From Fusarium oxysporum f. sp. lycopersici 4287 (taxonomy: Eukaryota; Ascomycota; Sordariomycetes; Hypocreales; Nectriaceae): 64,000 nt of DNA. How positions within the stretch are numbered: the stretch's first letter is position 1; each line of letters opens with the position of its first letter. The position numbers and the translations under genes were made by a program. The stretch covers positions 328,039-392,038 of the forward strand of contig NC_030996.1 in assembly GCF_000149955.1 (NCBI RefSeq), written 5' to 3'. Shown here in pieces: positions 45,548 to 55,111 of the stretch. The notes under the pieces are model-generated. The model did not search any database and was not told where the DNA came from. It saw nothing but the letters and a program-made list of their open reading frames with translations.

Positions 45548-45758
45548 ATAACACCATCGGCTTCCGGGAAGTGAGACAGCCGAGACATATTTCTAGTGTC
45601 CTGGTTTTGTCACATTTTTTATGTGACGGTGGACATGATGCCACCGGCTTATCTGTCATGTTTGTGACCAAAGAGTTTATGCCGCTTCCTAAGTCACCAT
45701 TGGAACATTTCACCAACGAGTCCTGGTCGAGCTTCTTGATCCATGTCTTGAGTGACAT
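45548..45758 (-). pseudogene. small Cys-containing ORF interrupted at its end by the Copia LTR
   Basis: A frame starts at the ATG at 45758 on minus and runs for about 70 codons up to the LTR, then continues 17 codons into it. It contains VASCPPSHKKC and LEICLGC, with no signal peptide. Across the insertion the original sequence would reach a TAA within the duplicated ATAAC site, so the element sits at or just after the last codon. Whether this was a real gene is uncertain. ATAAC at 45548-45552 is the right target duplication. The rest up to 46035 is promoter sequence for the next gene. Confidence 0.3.
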
Positions 45759-46035
45759 AGTTTGTCACTCGTCCGTCTGTTTCTCATCCTTGTGTTTGAT
45801 TCAGCTGAGAACATGATTCCGCCACATTATCATTACGTAGCTCTCATCCAGCTTGTTTCCAGTATTTTATATGCGAAGTTGATACTGACTGACCCAAGCC
45901 ATTGCTCACCAAAGACCAACGCGAGATAATAGAGTGACTTGCTTTGTTTACAATCACAGTTTCCGTCGCCGCGGTGTATCAAGCTTTCATCTGACATCAG
46001 CAAACCTTTGTTTCCTGCTCACAAGCGCCTAAGCT

Positions 46036-47181
46036 ATGGCCTCCAACGGCTTCCAATGGCCCTTTCGGGTTGGGCTGTTCATTATCATGGCTGCCAATCT
46101 CGTCCTTGCTAATGGAAGCCACGATGGCTTGCAGCATATATTTCGCCCTCAAGAGGCTTCTCCTCAGATTATCACGGGCCAGTACAAACCTGCTCAGATC
46201 AGCATCCACAATACCAGTGGCCATGCATCATGGAATTGGTCAAGGATCGACTTCGTTGACCAAGACATACCAAAGAAGCTCAATGAGTGTCTGCAAAATG
46301 GGGGTTCTGTGACAGATGCTAAATGGGCGAATCGCGGAAGAAGCGTTGTGGCAGTCTTTGCGTATGCAGTCGTCGTCGTCAACCATTGTCCCGACGATCC
46401 ATCTAAAGACAAGGCTATAACTTTCGGCATGTGTTTGGACCGATCCGGTCTGGGAGGAACTCACGGCATCGAGCCTCTCCCTGATGGGAAACTCGCTATA
46501 GCGACGACTTCCTATGAAGCAACAGGAAACATCAAGATCGTCAACGCATCCTCGGGTACCTCAAACCCATATCCAGAGTTCCTCCAAGAGCTTGACGGCC
46601 TTCCGGCTGTGCACAGTCTTGTATGGGACCAAGTAACAAAAAGTCTTTGGGCCGTCGGGAATGATCTACCTCCTCAAGGGAAGAGTCCCTCGACAGCTCA
46701 GCTGAATCGCTATGAGTATAGAAATGGTTCATTCTCTCGAAAACCTTCTCAAGTCGAGCCCATCGGCCCTCCGAGAATGCTCAACGAGGAATGGGACGAT
46801 TCATGGTGGGATGGAGCACATGATATTACGCCCGTGCCCAACCAACGACACCTCCTGCTCTCTACAGACCTGGATATTCACCTTTTCAATTTGACTTCAG
46901 ACTCGTTTCTGCATGGAGATGAAGTATTGCAACAACCATTCATGCAGGGATTCAAGCCAGTTTCCTCTCATGAGAAGCATCTGCCGCGGGCTGATATCAA
47001 GTCATTAAGCTTGCACAAGAGCTCCGGTACCCTTTATGTGCAAGCTGATTGGAAAGACTACTTTTCAACTCTAGTCAATCATCTCACATGTGGAGCGCAG
47101 GCTCCAAGGGCCATCTACTTCTCGCAATCGGTATACCGTTCTCGTTGGTTTTCCCCCGTGGCTGGATGGTCCGTTGAGTAG
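46036..47181 (+). CDS. secreted beta-propeller-like protein (DUF6528-like)
   Basis: Intronless, 381 residues. Residues 1-27 form a signal peptide (hydrophobic VGLFIIMAANLVLA). The body alternates short strands and turns as in six-bladed propellers: SWNWSRIDFV, then VTDAKWANRGRSVVAVF, then THGIEPLPDGKLAIATTS, then AVHSLVWDQVTKSLWAVG, then GAHDITPVPNQRHLLLSTD. This order reminds me of DUF6528 proteins of bacteria and fungi, which I recall as uncharacterised. Several NxS/T sites fit secretion. It starts 490 bp beyond the Copia element. Function is unknown, and lyase-like or lectin-like roles are possible for such propellers. Confidence 0.7.
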   Translation: MASNGFQWPFRVGLFIIMAANLVLANGSHDGLQHIFRPQEASPQIITGQYKPAQISIHNTSGHASWNWSRIDFVDQDIPKKLNECLQNGGSVTDAKWANRGRSVVAVFAYAVVVVNHCPDDPSKDKAITFGMCLDRSGLGGTHGIEPLPDGKLAIATTSYEATGNIKIVNASSGTSNPYPEFLQELDGLPAVHSLVWDQVTKSLWAVGNDLPPQGKSPSTAQLNRYEYRNGSFSRKPSQVEPIGPPRMLNEEWDDSWWDGAHDITPVPNQRHLLLSTDLDIHLFNLTSDSFLHGDEVLQQPFMQGFKPVSSHEKHLPRADIKSLSLHKSSGTLYVQADWKDYFSTLVNHLTCGAQAPRAIYFSQSVYRSRWFSPVAGWSVE

Positions 47182-48049
47182 CATTTTTACTGGGGTGTAC
47201 TGAATCTACCGGACTGTTAGCAGTGAGTAAAGAAGTCAGATACTGAATAATAACATGCCCCCTTCTTCGAGAGATCGAATTTTCTGCTGTACCAGTGGAT
47301 ATGCTATTAGTATTTCTAGAATAATTGAGCCATTAAGCTTGAATCTGTGACCCTATGCCCAGCAGCTACCTCATCCCAGCCCTCGGTACTAGTTCAGAAG
47401 TTGTCTGGCCAGACACAGTATGGAACCGTGAACCAAACGGACTTTTCGTGGTTCTCCCACAGCAGCCACGCACGTAGCAGAAGGTGAGTGCTGTACAACT
47501 GATGTAATTTATTGGTTGGTAACGCCGAGGACAAGTCCGAAAGCCTGTTGAGCTATTGCAACCCCATCCCAAAGACTCACCATGAGTGACATAACAAATG
47601 TGGCATTAGGCGGAAGTTAAATTGCTATATACACACTAGATGTATTTGTGTATAGAATTACACGCCCCCGGTTGATATGTCCAATTCACCGCCCCTGTCT
47701 CTATCACATTTCAGTCTTGGTGGGGCGTGACGACTACACGCAATGCAAGAGTCCTACATGGCGCACCTATGCGCCAGATGTTGGTGTTGAGGTTCTTGCC
47801 GTGTCTGAGGGGAGGCCTCAGATGCAGAATAAGACAGTTATGGCAAGAGAAGATGTCAGCCGCAAATTCCAAGTGCGTCGGCACAGTTTACGCAATGCTC
47901 TTACCTACATTTTCATGTAACATATAAAGCCCGTCGAATATCTAGGCAGAAGAAAGGCTTTATCTGCAACATCCTACAGAATTGAGAGATAACCTAGACT
48001 CTACAACCAGCATACAATCTAAAAGCAATTCTCTCTTGTTTATTTCGTC
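47182..48049. other. intergenic
   Basis: About 870 bp, without a supported gene. The open frames near 47648-47927 lack motifs. A TATATA-like stretch lies near 47625. Confidence 0.35.
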
Positions 48050-49189
48050 ATGGCCGATGCATTCGTCGAACAAACCCCGGGTGGTGAGCGAAGCCATGCC
48101 TCACATGAGCCACCAAACATATCCCCAAGCAATGGCAGTTCGGACGTTAGTCCCCAAGCTTATGATGCTTATGCTCCACCCACTGGAATAGGCTACACGG
48201 CTACGTCTGCACTTCCAGTGCGAATGCAGAATGAGGCGGGCTTCTACAAGTCCTTCATCGTTGAAGATGTCATGAATGGAGTGTATGACAAAGCTTCAAA
48301 CTCCAACAAGATCAAGAAGCCGAACTGGCCTCGGGGAAACTTCGAATACTTGCACTCACCACGTAGAGATGTCTTGGGTACCTTTGCCAGTACTTCAGTT
48401 TTCTACAATGACACTGAAGACACCGGTGGCAACACATACATTGACTCGCCAAGCCCATTTGCTCATAATGATGGGCAGAGTACCTACAAGTGGTACACTG
48501 AAACAGACCAGAACGTCTATCTGGCTTTCAACATCAAGTCCCACAAATACATCTTTGTCGACCCAACGCTGCCCATCAGAGCACTCTATTTCCTCCAAAT
48601 CTTCCAGGACCCCAGCTATCCGGGGTTCAACAGACCTAGCACCGTTCAGTTTCACAAGTTCTCCGCGCAAGGCTTGGCCCTAAGGAACTACTGGGACAAT
48701 GACCCCATTCATTTGGACATCACCAACAGCCGGGGACTTGGTTACTCTGGAGCAGCTCTCTGCTTGATGGCATCATTGTGCATTCCAGACGATAGAGTCG
48801 CCCGCCGCGCCGATGGCACGCATATCTGCTTTGACTCTATCTGGCTACTTCGAGAAGCAGCCTCGCCCAACGCGGAAGACCGCTCCGTTTGTCAGTGGGA
48901 CTCGGGAGACTTCCACAGAAAGGGCAACGATTGGATGTCGATAAACGAAGGCATTCGCTTCGTCTATGCGCCCCTTGATAAATCTGCATGGTCAACCTTT
49001 GCCAAGCAGATTGTCGGAGCAGGATTGGGTCTGATTCCTATAATGGGTCCTCTCCTGGCACTTAACTGGGACATCATGTACTCATACTTGGAAGACCCGG
49101 CAGGTTTTGCCGACTATGCCAATATCGGTAAAGATTGGTTAGCTTTTTTGAAGCTACAGGCAGCTGAACTCAAGAAGGCAATCAAGTAG
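48050..49189 (+). CDS. orphan protein of 379 residues
   Basis: Intronless. Residues 1-50 are polar and Ser/Pro-rich, probably disordered. A globular part follows from about MQNEAGFYKSFIVEDVMNGVYDKA to the end, with aromatic-rich segments (TYKWYTETDQNVYLAFNIKSHKYIFVDP, YWDNDPIHLDITNSRGLGYSG). A hydrophobic stretch near residues 325-345 (IVGAGLGLIPIMGPLLALNW) could be a membrane-active helix pair. No signal peptide or family is recognised. Amphipathic glycine-rich hydrophobic hairpins of this kind occur in some pore-forming or membrane-inserting proteins, but that is only a resemblance. Confidence 0.75.
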   Translation: MADAFVEQTPGGERSHASHEPPNISPSNGSSDVSPQAYDAYAPPTGIGYTATSALPVRMQNEAGFYKSFIVEDVMNGVYDKASNSNKIKKPNWPRGNFEYLHSPRRDVLGTFASTSVFYNDTEDTGGNTYIDSPSPFAHNDGQSTYKWYTETDQNVYLAFNIKSHKYIFVDPTLPIRALYFLQIFQDPSYPGFNRPSTVQFHKFSAQGLALRNYWDNDPIHLDITNSRGLGYSGAALCLMASLCIPDDRVARRADGTHICFDSIWLLREAASPNAEDRSVCQWDSGDFHRKGNDWMSINEGIRFVYAPLDKSAWSTFAKQIVGAGLGLIPIMGPLLALNWDIMYSYLEDPAGFADYANIGKDWLAFLKLQAAELKKAIK

Positions 49190-49475
49190 TCAAGGGTGAA
49201 TGCATCTGGACCGTTGTATGGAGTTCTCCTCGGGAGTTTAAGCGCGGCCGGTCTTGATAAAAGGGTCTTTCTCCGTAGTTTCTCCCATATTTTCGTCTCA
49301 AATCCACAAATAGTTCTATTGATAACCTTGTATACTTTACATCTGTGATTCTCTTGAAAATGTCTTTGTCATCATGAGTCTCCATTTCCAATATCCCTTT
49401 GCCCAAAACAAACCCGTCCATCACCCCGGGGAGCAGCAGCATCACGTATGAGAAGACAATTTCTTCAGCAGACAT
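49182..49475 (-). CDS. possible small protein, 97 residues
   Basis: An ATG at 49475 opens a frame ending at 49182, overlapping the stop region of the convergent orphan gene by 8 bp. The composition (MSAEEIVFSYVMLLLPGVMD, then DIFKRITDVKYTRLSIELF) looks protein-like, without any recognised motif. It may be a chance frame. Confidence 0.3.
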   Translation of the reverse strand: MSAEEIVFSYVMLLLPGVMDGFVLGKGILEMETHDDKDIFKRITDVKYTRLSIELFVDLRRKYGRNYGERPFYQDRPRLNSRGELHTTVQMHSPLTT

Positions 49476-49681
49476 GACAGTAGCTGTTGACGCCGTAAAT
49501 TATCGTCAGAGCGATCTCTCTCCGTGAATCAAGGCCTTCACTCTCCATATATGTCCCTGACAAGGTGCGTCTAGCCCTCTATAAAAGGTCCAGCTGTTCA
49601 ACTTGCCAACCATACCAAACTCTCAAGCTGCCCAACTTATCAATCTCCGTTATGATAGAAATCTCTTACCGAACATCTACC

Positions 49682-49915
49682 ATGTCAACAGACACTGACA
49701 TGTGCGACAGCGTATTGGTACAGTATGTAGGCTGCTGCGGCCATGGTATCAGTTCAGGTACAGAATTCATAACATGTGCTTTTCAACGCACTGAGTATTG
49801 TCATGTGAATTATCTTGAGGATAATCGCAATGGCTTCATAGAGTGCAATCTATGCTTCACTGAGAGGGAGAGGAAAGAGGAGGATGAGAGGAAGATGAAC
49901 GCCATGGAGTTTTAA
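49682..49915 (+). CDS. Met-Cys small Cys-rich protein, copy 1
   Basis: Encodes 77 residues from the ATG at 49682. In-frame ATGs at 49652 and 49700 are alternatives, and the last would give the MC start of its relatives. The core MCDSVLVQYVGCCGHGI is followed by a cysteine, a cysteine 15 residues before a CNLC, and a charged Glu/Lys/Arg tail. The cysteine layout matches the four following genes and suggests a small zinc-binding cytosolic protein. There is no signal peptide, so it is not a classical secreted effector. I know of no function. It is the first of a same-strand array spanning 2.3 kb. Confidence 0.65.
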   Translation: MSTDTDMCDSVLVQYVGCCGHGISSGTEFITCAFQRTEYCHVNYLEDNRNGFIECNLCFTERERKEEDERKMNAMEF

Positions 49916-50318
49916 TGCTGCGATCTTGATCAGGTGACTGAGAAAGCGGTATCATCAATAGATAGAGAGGTCGATCACGGCCTTATATAATATACAAATC
50001 CTGATGCAGTGACTCATGGACAGGTCGTCCATTCTAAGTTGCCTGAAGCGATACAGGTATCAGCGGTCGGTGAATCGAATCTCGTCTGCAGGTGATCATT
50101 GTAGTGGTAAACTATTTCATTCTCTTACTTTCAGACACATGACTTCGATGTGGCACACCTACAAAAGCCGAAAAGTATTTAAGCCAAGCCTTCAGCATTC
50201 TCCCAACGTCTCCCTCCAGTATTCCATATCGTATTCTTGTATAAATACATTTACGCTCAACTATTTCCTCAAACATCATATCAAAAATAGCAAAGCTTCT
50301 TGCTCCATTGAGCTAACC

Positions 50319-50501
50319 ATGTGCACGACTACATTTATAAGATACTGGGGTTATTGTGGTCATTTGATAAGTACAGAGACTGTTGATAAGCTTTGCGACG
50401 CAGACAAATGCATTAGAGACTTTGATTTGAAAGACACACTTCTCTATAAAGAATGTGGCTCTTGTGAAAAGGGAGGAGGAGAAGTTGAAAGCGTTGCTTG
50501 A
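50319..50501 (+). CDS. Met-Cys small Cys-rich protein, copy 2
   Basis: 60 residues beginning MCTTTFIRYWGYCGHLI, aligned without gaps with the start of copy 1 (MCxxxxxxYxGxCGHxI). Cys26 and Cys31 are followed by a stretch ending in ECGSCEKGGG, giving the C-x14-C-x2-C end pattern. The cysteines and one histidine could make one or two zinc sites. The upstream 150 bp are A+T-rich with a TATAAATA at about 50240. Function unknown. Confidence 0.65.
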   Translation: MCTTTFIRYWGYCGHLISTETVDKLCDADKCIRDFDLKDTLLYKECGSCEKGGGEVESVA

Positions 50502-50765
50502 GTCATGATGGAATACGATGGCCTAGATTCGGAGAGGTTTAGGATGTCTCTTGACTCTTAACGACAGTAAGCTACCCGAATGATCATCGTTTAACTTTCA
50601 TCCCCTGTATTTATTACTGTGAATCCATGCGAATGATAACATCGCTGTAGAACTATATAAATCAGGCCTTGGGCCGTCCCTGTACTGATATTCAAACAAT
50701 TAAAACTTCTAACTTACGAAAACCACATTAAAAGAACCAGTTAAAAATATAACTCTGCAGCAAAT

Positions 50766-50963
50766 ATGTGCAGAACAATACATACCTCGTCTTTGTGCCG
50801 GGTATGCTCCCACCGGATCGGCTTCAAGATAGACGGGAAGCCATGCCAGAACCCAGGAAATATGGAAAAAGGATGTACAGCCGAGTTTGAGGAGAAGACC
50901 GATTATCTATGTGTTGACTTTTGCTACAAGTGCCAGGAGAAGAAGAAGACAAGCAAGAAATGA
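50766..50963 (+). CDS. Met-Cys small Cys-rich protein, copy 3
   Basis: 65 residues beginning MCRTIHTSSLCRVCSHRIGF. It has an extra CRVC pair, then GKPCQNPGN, a GC, and after 16 residues CYKCQEKKKTSKK. It keeps the family order of Met-Cys start, central C, C-x16-C-x2-C and basic tail, but is the most diverged intact copy. No signal peptide. Confidence 0.6.
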   Translation: MCRTIHTSSLCRVCSHRIGFKIDGKPCQNPGNMEKGCTAEFEEKTDYLCVDFCYKCQEKKKTSKK

Positions 50964-51276
50964 GGGTTATGGCGGATTGCTGCACGGAGGCGGGTGTTGA
51001 TCACTCTATCAATTTGATGAATAGAACTTTCTAATAAATATAATCGAGTGACATTCAGAGTTGGAGAGTCATTGAGTGTCCCTCCGTAGCTTTAATGTCG
51101 AGTAGGTATTGGTTAAATCCGAGCATACTCACACCCCAACAAGCAATATATGAACCCAGCCTACTGTTTGCTTTCTGGCATGCCGTACTTCAGACATATT
51201 CCATCAAATAATTCATCATACAGAACAAACAATAAACAATAAATTGTCTCCTTCCGTTGAGCCTACAGTCGCCAAT

Positions 51277-51491
51277 ATGTGCAAGACAATAAGCATCCGA
51301 TGTCAATGCCAAGATTGCTGGACCCTCGGCCACGACGATACGGCTGTGACGCCGTGCGGGACGCCAAAGGATAGGATGAAATGCTATCCGAGGTTACAGT
51401 CGTAAATAATTACTTTTCTCTTCTATGGTGTTCGGTTTGCGTGGAGAGAAAAGGAAGCAGAGGAAGTGACTTAAATCACTACAGCAACTAG
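51277..51491 (+). pseudogene. Met-Cys family copy 4, frameshifted
   Basis: The ATG at 51277 opens a 42-residue frame (MCKTISIRCQCQDC, then VTPCGTPKDRMKCY) that stops at 51403. In the +1 frame the missing end follows directly: EVTVVNN, then LLWCSVCVERKGSRG, with stop at 51489. Joining the two gives the family's C-x15-C-x2-C end, so a single-base change near 51385-51395 has broken the copy. Without that comparison the gene looks like a truncated orphan. Confidence 0.6.
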
Positions 51492-51735
51492 AGTTAATCA
51501 CTATTGCTTTATTAACAAACGAGAAAGGTTCTCTTTTCAGTGTCTCCTAGACTCACTAGTGAATAAGTATGTAATTTCTCTTCAGTATAACTATTGTGAA
51601 CAGCTCAAATCAGGGGCCGTCGTCTCCGTGTGGGCATAGATATGGCATTGCTTCCCTCGTAACTTTCTCGAAAGGAAAATAACCGGACAGATCCTGTACG
51701 CTCAAGAAGTCGAGACAGGTACACAATCCGCCAAC

Positions 51736-51954
51736 ATGTGCAGCACCACGTTTGTGAGATACTACCGCAACGACAAAAAATGTGACTACTTGATCAGATA
51801 CAAGCAGAACGAAACGCCGTGTGATGAGAAGAAAAAGTCTCCGCGGGCCAAATGTAAGATCGAGATTGATTCGAGAGATCAGTACATGCATTCGAGGGAA
51901 TGCCCCAAATGCATTGAAGCGATGAAGAAGAAAGCGAAGGGGGATGTTTCGTGA
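51736..51954 (+). CDS. Met-Cys small Cys-rich protein, copy 5
   Basis: 72 residues beginning MCSTTFVRYYRNDKKCDYLI, close to copy 2 at the start. TPCDEKKK, then KCKIEIDSRDQ and ECPKCIEAMKKKAKG give the same C, C-x15-C-x2-C order with a lysine-rich tail. The CGH of copies 1 and 2 is replaced by KKC. It lacks a signal peptide. It ends the array. Confidence 0.62.
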   Translation: MCSTTFVRYYRNDKKCDYLIRYKQNETPCDEKKKSPRAKCKIEIDSRDQYMHSRECPKCIEAMKKKAKGDVS

Positions 51955-52405
51955 CAGCTGATCCATCCAGCATTGGAGGGGTCAACGAGGATAGTGAGAC
52001 TTGATAAGAGCGAAGGATTGATCAAGTTAGCGGTTTTGGGAATAGCTTCGAATCAATCGGACGCCCAACTCTAGCCACTTGATTAGTTTTCCTGTCCCGT
52101 CGTACTTTACGACAAACAGAAATTGATGATGATGAATGTGGCATGAGCCCTGTTCTCCTTGCCGATCATTTGATTCCCATGCTTATTGAAAGGTCTATTC
52201 TGGTGCATTGATGCCGCCACGTACTTGATGAGAAAAAACACGTAAGCTCCATATACAGAAACCTACCCGATCCTCCATTGATCATCGGAAGTCGGTGATC
52301 CAAATCTCACGTCAGTCACTCTCATTCCTTTAGCACTTTGAAGAATTAATTCCTCCCTCTGTTCATTCCAAGTATTCCAACTGTCTCAATACTAAGTCAG
52401 TCAAT
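51955..52405. other. intergenic
   Basis: About 450 bp without a gene; promoter side of the F-box/ankyrin gene, with a pyrimidine-rich run before 52406. Confidence 0.35.
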
Positions 52406-53428
52406 ATGTTGCTTCAAAACCTAGCAACAGAGGTCATCGAACTGATCGTACAGAATCTTCCAGTGCGCTCAGACCTCAACGCCTTCTGCCAAACCAACAA
52501 ACGGTTTTACCTCATTGCCAATGACCTTGTGTATCATGAGGATGCGCACTGGAGGTGCAGAGCCCTCCAGTGGGGTTCTGAAGAGGGCCTCGTTTCAGTG
52601 GTAGAGAGATCTTTGGATCAAGGTGCTGATGTCAACTACATCATCAACGACGAAGACGAGACTGCCTTGTTTCCAGCTATAAGGAAACAGTACTGGAATG
52701 TTGTGGATCTGCTGTTGGCGAGAGGTGCTGATGTTCACCGCAGGAACAAGGTTGGGGATAATCTTGTGTACTTTGCGGTGACGACTGGCAGTTATGATCT
52801 AGTGAATCTCATGCTGTATCAAGGTGTTGATCCAAATTCTCACGTCGATGGCGATGTTCCTCCTTTATTGCTGGCAGTGCGAAGAGGATATCTCGATATC
52901 GTGAGATTGCTCTTTGATAGCGGGGCATATATCGATGATAGCGACGACTGGGGTGAAACGCCTCTGCATATCGCCGTAGGTGCGCCTCAGCATGACATCC
53001 TAAGCTTCTTCATCGAAAAGGACGTTTTTCGCCAAGACAAGACTGGGGCTCGTGGAGCTGATGCACTCGAGATGGCTGTCATACGAGGAGACATGTCAAC
53101 TTTGGCATTGCTTCTTGAGGGCGGCGCTGACCCGCTTGTTCGAAGGTGGACGAGACATCATGCGATTATCACGGCGGCACTAGCTCGGGAAGATGATATG
53201 GCGATCTTGATGACAGAACGGTTGGTAGGAGAACCCGGTTTCATTAATGAGCATGGCAAGGAACTCCTCTGGTATGCCGTCAAAGGAAGATGTCAACGGT
53301 ATACTCGATTCCTGTTGGACAAAGGGCTTGATCCAGAAACAGATCTATGGAGGGAAGTCGATGGCAGTATGGTAGGAGGTTCATCTCTGATAGTTGAGAT
53401 GCTGGGCGCTGGAGTACTGATAGCATGA
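52406..53428 (+). CDS. F-box protein with ankyrin repeats
   Basis: Intronless, 340 residues. Residues 1-45 (LQNLATEVIELIVQNLPVRSD, then FCQTNKRFYLIANDLVY) are an F-box. From about residue 55 there are some seven ankyrin repeats, for example DETALFPAIRKQYWNVVDLL with LARGADVH, then PPLLLAVRRGYLDIVRLL with FDSGAY, and GETPLHIAVG. This is the common fungal F-box/ankyrin layout: Skp1 binding at the N-terminus, target binding by ankyrins, and ubiquitin ligase function. The target is unknown. It stands between the Met-Cys array and the coiled-coil cluster. Confidence 0.9.
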   Translation: MLLQNLATEVIELIVQNLPVRSDLNAFCQTNKRFYLIANDLVYHEDAHWRCRALQWGSEEGLVSVVERSLDQGADVNYIINDEDETALFPAIRKQYWNVVDLLLARGADVHRRNKVGDNLVYFAVTTGSYDLVNLMLYQGVDPNSHVDGDVPPLLLAVRRGYLDIVRLLFDSGAYIDDSDDWGETPLHIAVGAPQHDILSFFIEKDVFRQDKTGARGADALEMAVIRGDMSTLALLLEGGADPLVRRWTRHHAIITAALAREDDMAILMTERLVGEPGFINEHGKELLWYAVKGRCQRYTRFLLDKGLDPETDLWREVDGSMVGGSSLIVEMLGAGVLIA

Positions 53429-53621
53429 GATGGGATTGTCAGATGACAGGAAAGGGTTCCATCTCAAGGAAACAGATACTGAGTATGATTGGCACCTTCT
53501 TTATCCAAATTGCTCTCCTTGACAATCACAAAGAGATACACTGGCTTTCTATCTCAAAGGTCTTTTGTTTTATAATCAGTAATAACCCAGCTGCTGCTTC
53601 GACCTAGTTCCATGATTGATC

Positions 53622-54170
53622 TCAAGATCGCTTGTTCTTGATACTTTCATGAAGCCTATTAAGCCATTCCTTGAGCTCTTTTTCTTCTTGGTGTAACTCC
53701 TTCTTCTTCTTGTCAAGCTTTTCCAGTTTCTCTTGGACATCTTTGAGATCAGCGAAACCTTTGTTCCACATGCCTTCCAACCTTCGCAGTGTATATGAAT
53801 CAAACAAGTCAATACGGGAGCTTTTTGGTTCAGATTTCTTATGGCTGTCTTCTTTTTGGGAGTCTTTCTTCCGTGACTCTTTTTTGTGAGAGTGCTTTTT
53901 GCTAGGATCCCTCTTGTGGGACTCTTTCTTGCGTGAATGTTTCTCGTGCAAGTCCTCCTTGAATCTAACCCTCTTCTTTGTTCCATCATTCTTCGGTTCA
54001 TCCTCTTCAGAGCCATCTTCCTGGCTTTGCTCCTCCTCAGATTCAGAATGGCCCTCCTCAGGTTCGCCCTTGGTGAGAAGCTTGGGAATATTCTGAGCGA
54101 CATTCTCGGGTACTTCTTCAGCAGCTCCCTTCTTAATTGTATTGCTCCCTGAAGCGTTGTTGTCTTCCAT
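53622..54170 (-). CDS. charged protein with pentapeptide repeats and coiled coil
   Basis: Intronless, 182 residues. The order is an acidic region (GHSESEEEQSQEDGSEEDE), then about seven tandem pentapeptides of the form S-H/R-K-K-E/D (residues about 78-112), then a C-terminal coiled coil with heptads of Leu/Lys/Glu (LEGMWNKGFADLKDVQEKLE). The repeats correspond to a 15-bp minisatellite. There is no signal peptide and no known family. The basic SxKKE/D units resemble phosphorylatable, nucleic-acid-binding low-complexity segments, which is only a guess about function. It is the first of the coiled-coil cluster. Confidence 0.65.
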   Translation of the reverse strand: MEDNNASGSNTIKKGAAEEVPENVAQNIPKLLTKGEPEEGHSESEEEQSQEDGSEEDEPKNDGTKKRVRFKEDLHEKHSRKKESHKRDPSKKHSHKKESRKKDSQKEDSHKKSEPKSSRIDLFDSYTLRRLEGMWNKGFADLKDVQEKLEKLDKKKKELHQEEKELKEWLNRLHESIKNKRS

Positions 54171-54757
54171 GATTTCGTTAGCCCTGTAGATAGTTACAGA
54201 GGTAGGAGCAGGTTTCGTTGAAGGTGTCGGGTTCCTTGTTGTACGGCTAGAATATGAGATCTAATATACAGGTTTGAGTGATCAGAGGAGCTTCCCCTTC
54301 ATATACTCGCTCGCTCCCTAGCTTCCGTAAGATTCACGACTTGCCAAGTCCAGCACTTGTTCATTACCAATCTTTTCTCAACCAAGGTTCTTCAGAGACG
54401 ACCGACTACCGTGCAGTCAATCAGCTCTTTACACTTTCTTTCTCTTAGAGCTTTCAGAAGACCCCAATTTTCAAATTCTGGTTCTTCTCCTTTCTCACTA
54501 CGGCTCTCAGAATGTATCGTTGCTGATTCAAATCACTTCACAGGCGAAGTATAGGCAGCATCTCGACGGTCGGAACGCCAATACCTTATATATGTATTGT
54601 GCTATTGCGATGGGCGTTCACTCTTATCAGTACGATATGCATCCTTTCGCTTTGGATGCATAATCGTCAGCGATCCCACTCGCAAGTGCCAACATTTCTC
54701 CGTTGAGGCTACAAGTTTCAAAATCTATTGTTCTACCGATCGTAACATCCTGGGTAT

Positions 54758-55111
54758 TTATCTCCTCTGTAGCTTGGCCATCGACTCCCGGTGCCTCTTC
54801 TTAGTTTCCTTGAGATTCTTCTGCTCACGATCTCGATTTTCCTTCTCCATATCCAGGTTCCTCAGCTCCATTCGAAGTTCTCTTATATCCTCTTTGATCT
54901 CCGATTCATCAACCTTTCTGCGACTTTTCTCTAGCCCCCTCTCAACCTGCTCCAACTTCTTAATCTCTTTCTCGGCATATTCTCCATCTAGCTCCAATTT
55001 TGCCCTTTCAAATTCGACTTTATGGAGTTGCTTCTTGGTTTCCTTAACAGCCTTGCCGTGTATCTTGAACGCGTAAATGTCTAATAAATGGGGGTAGTTT
55101 TTGTTTGGCAT
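54758..55111 (-). CDS. small coiled-coil protein, 117 residues
   Basis: Begins MPNKNYPHLLDIYAFKIHGK and is then almost entirely a charged coiled coil (KETKKQLHKVEFERAKLEL, IRELRMELRNLDMEKENRD). It has no cysteine, no repeats and no signal peptide. It stands alone between 600-800-bp spacers and shares only its type with its neighbours. Orphan, likely a self-associating structural or scaffold-like protein. Confidence 0.55.
   Translation of the reverse strand: MPNKNYPHLLDIYAFKIHGKAVKETKKQLHKVEFERAKLELDGEYAEKEIKKLEQVERGLEKSRRKVDESEIKEDIRELRMELRNLDMEKENRDREQKNLKETKKRHRESMAKLQRR

Noticed and set aside
49682..51954. Met-Cys proteins as secreted effectors
   Set aside because: None has an N-terminal hydrophobic signal peptide; the cysteines more likely bind metal inside the cell.
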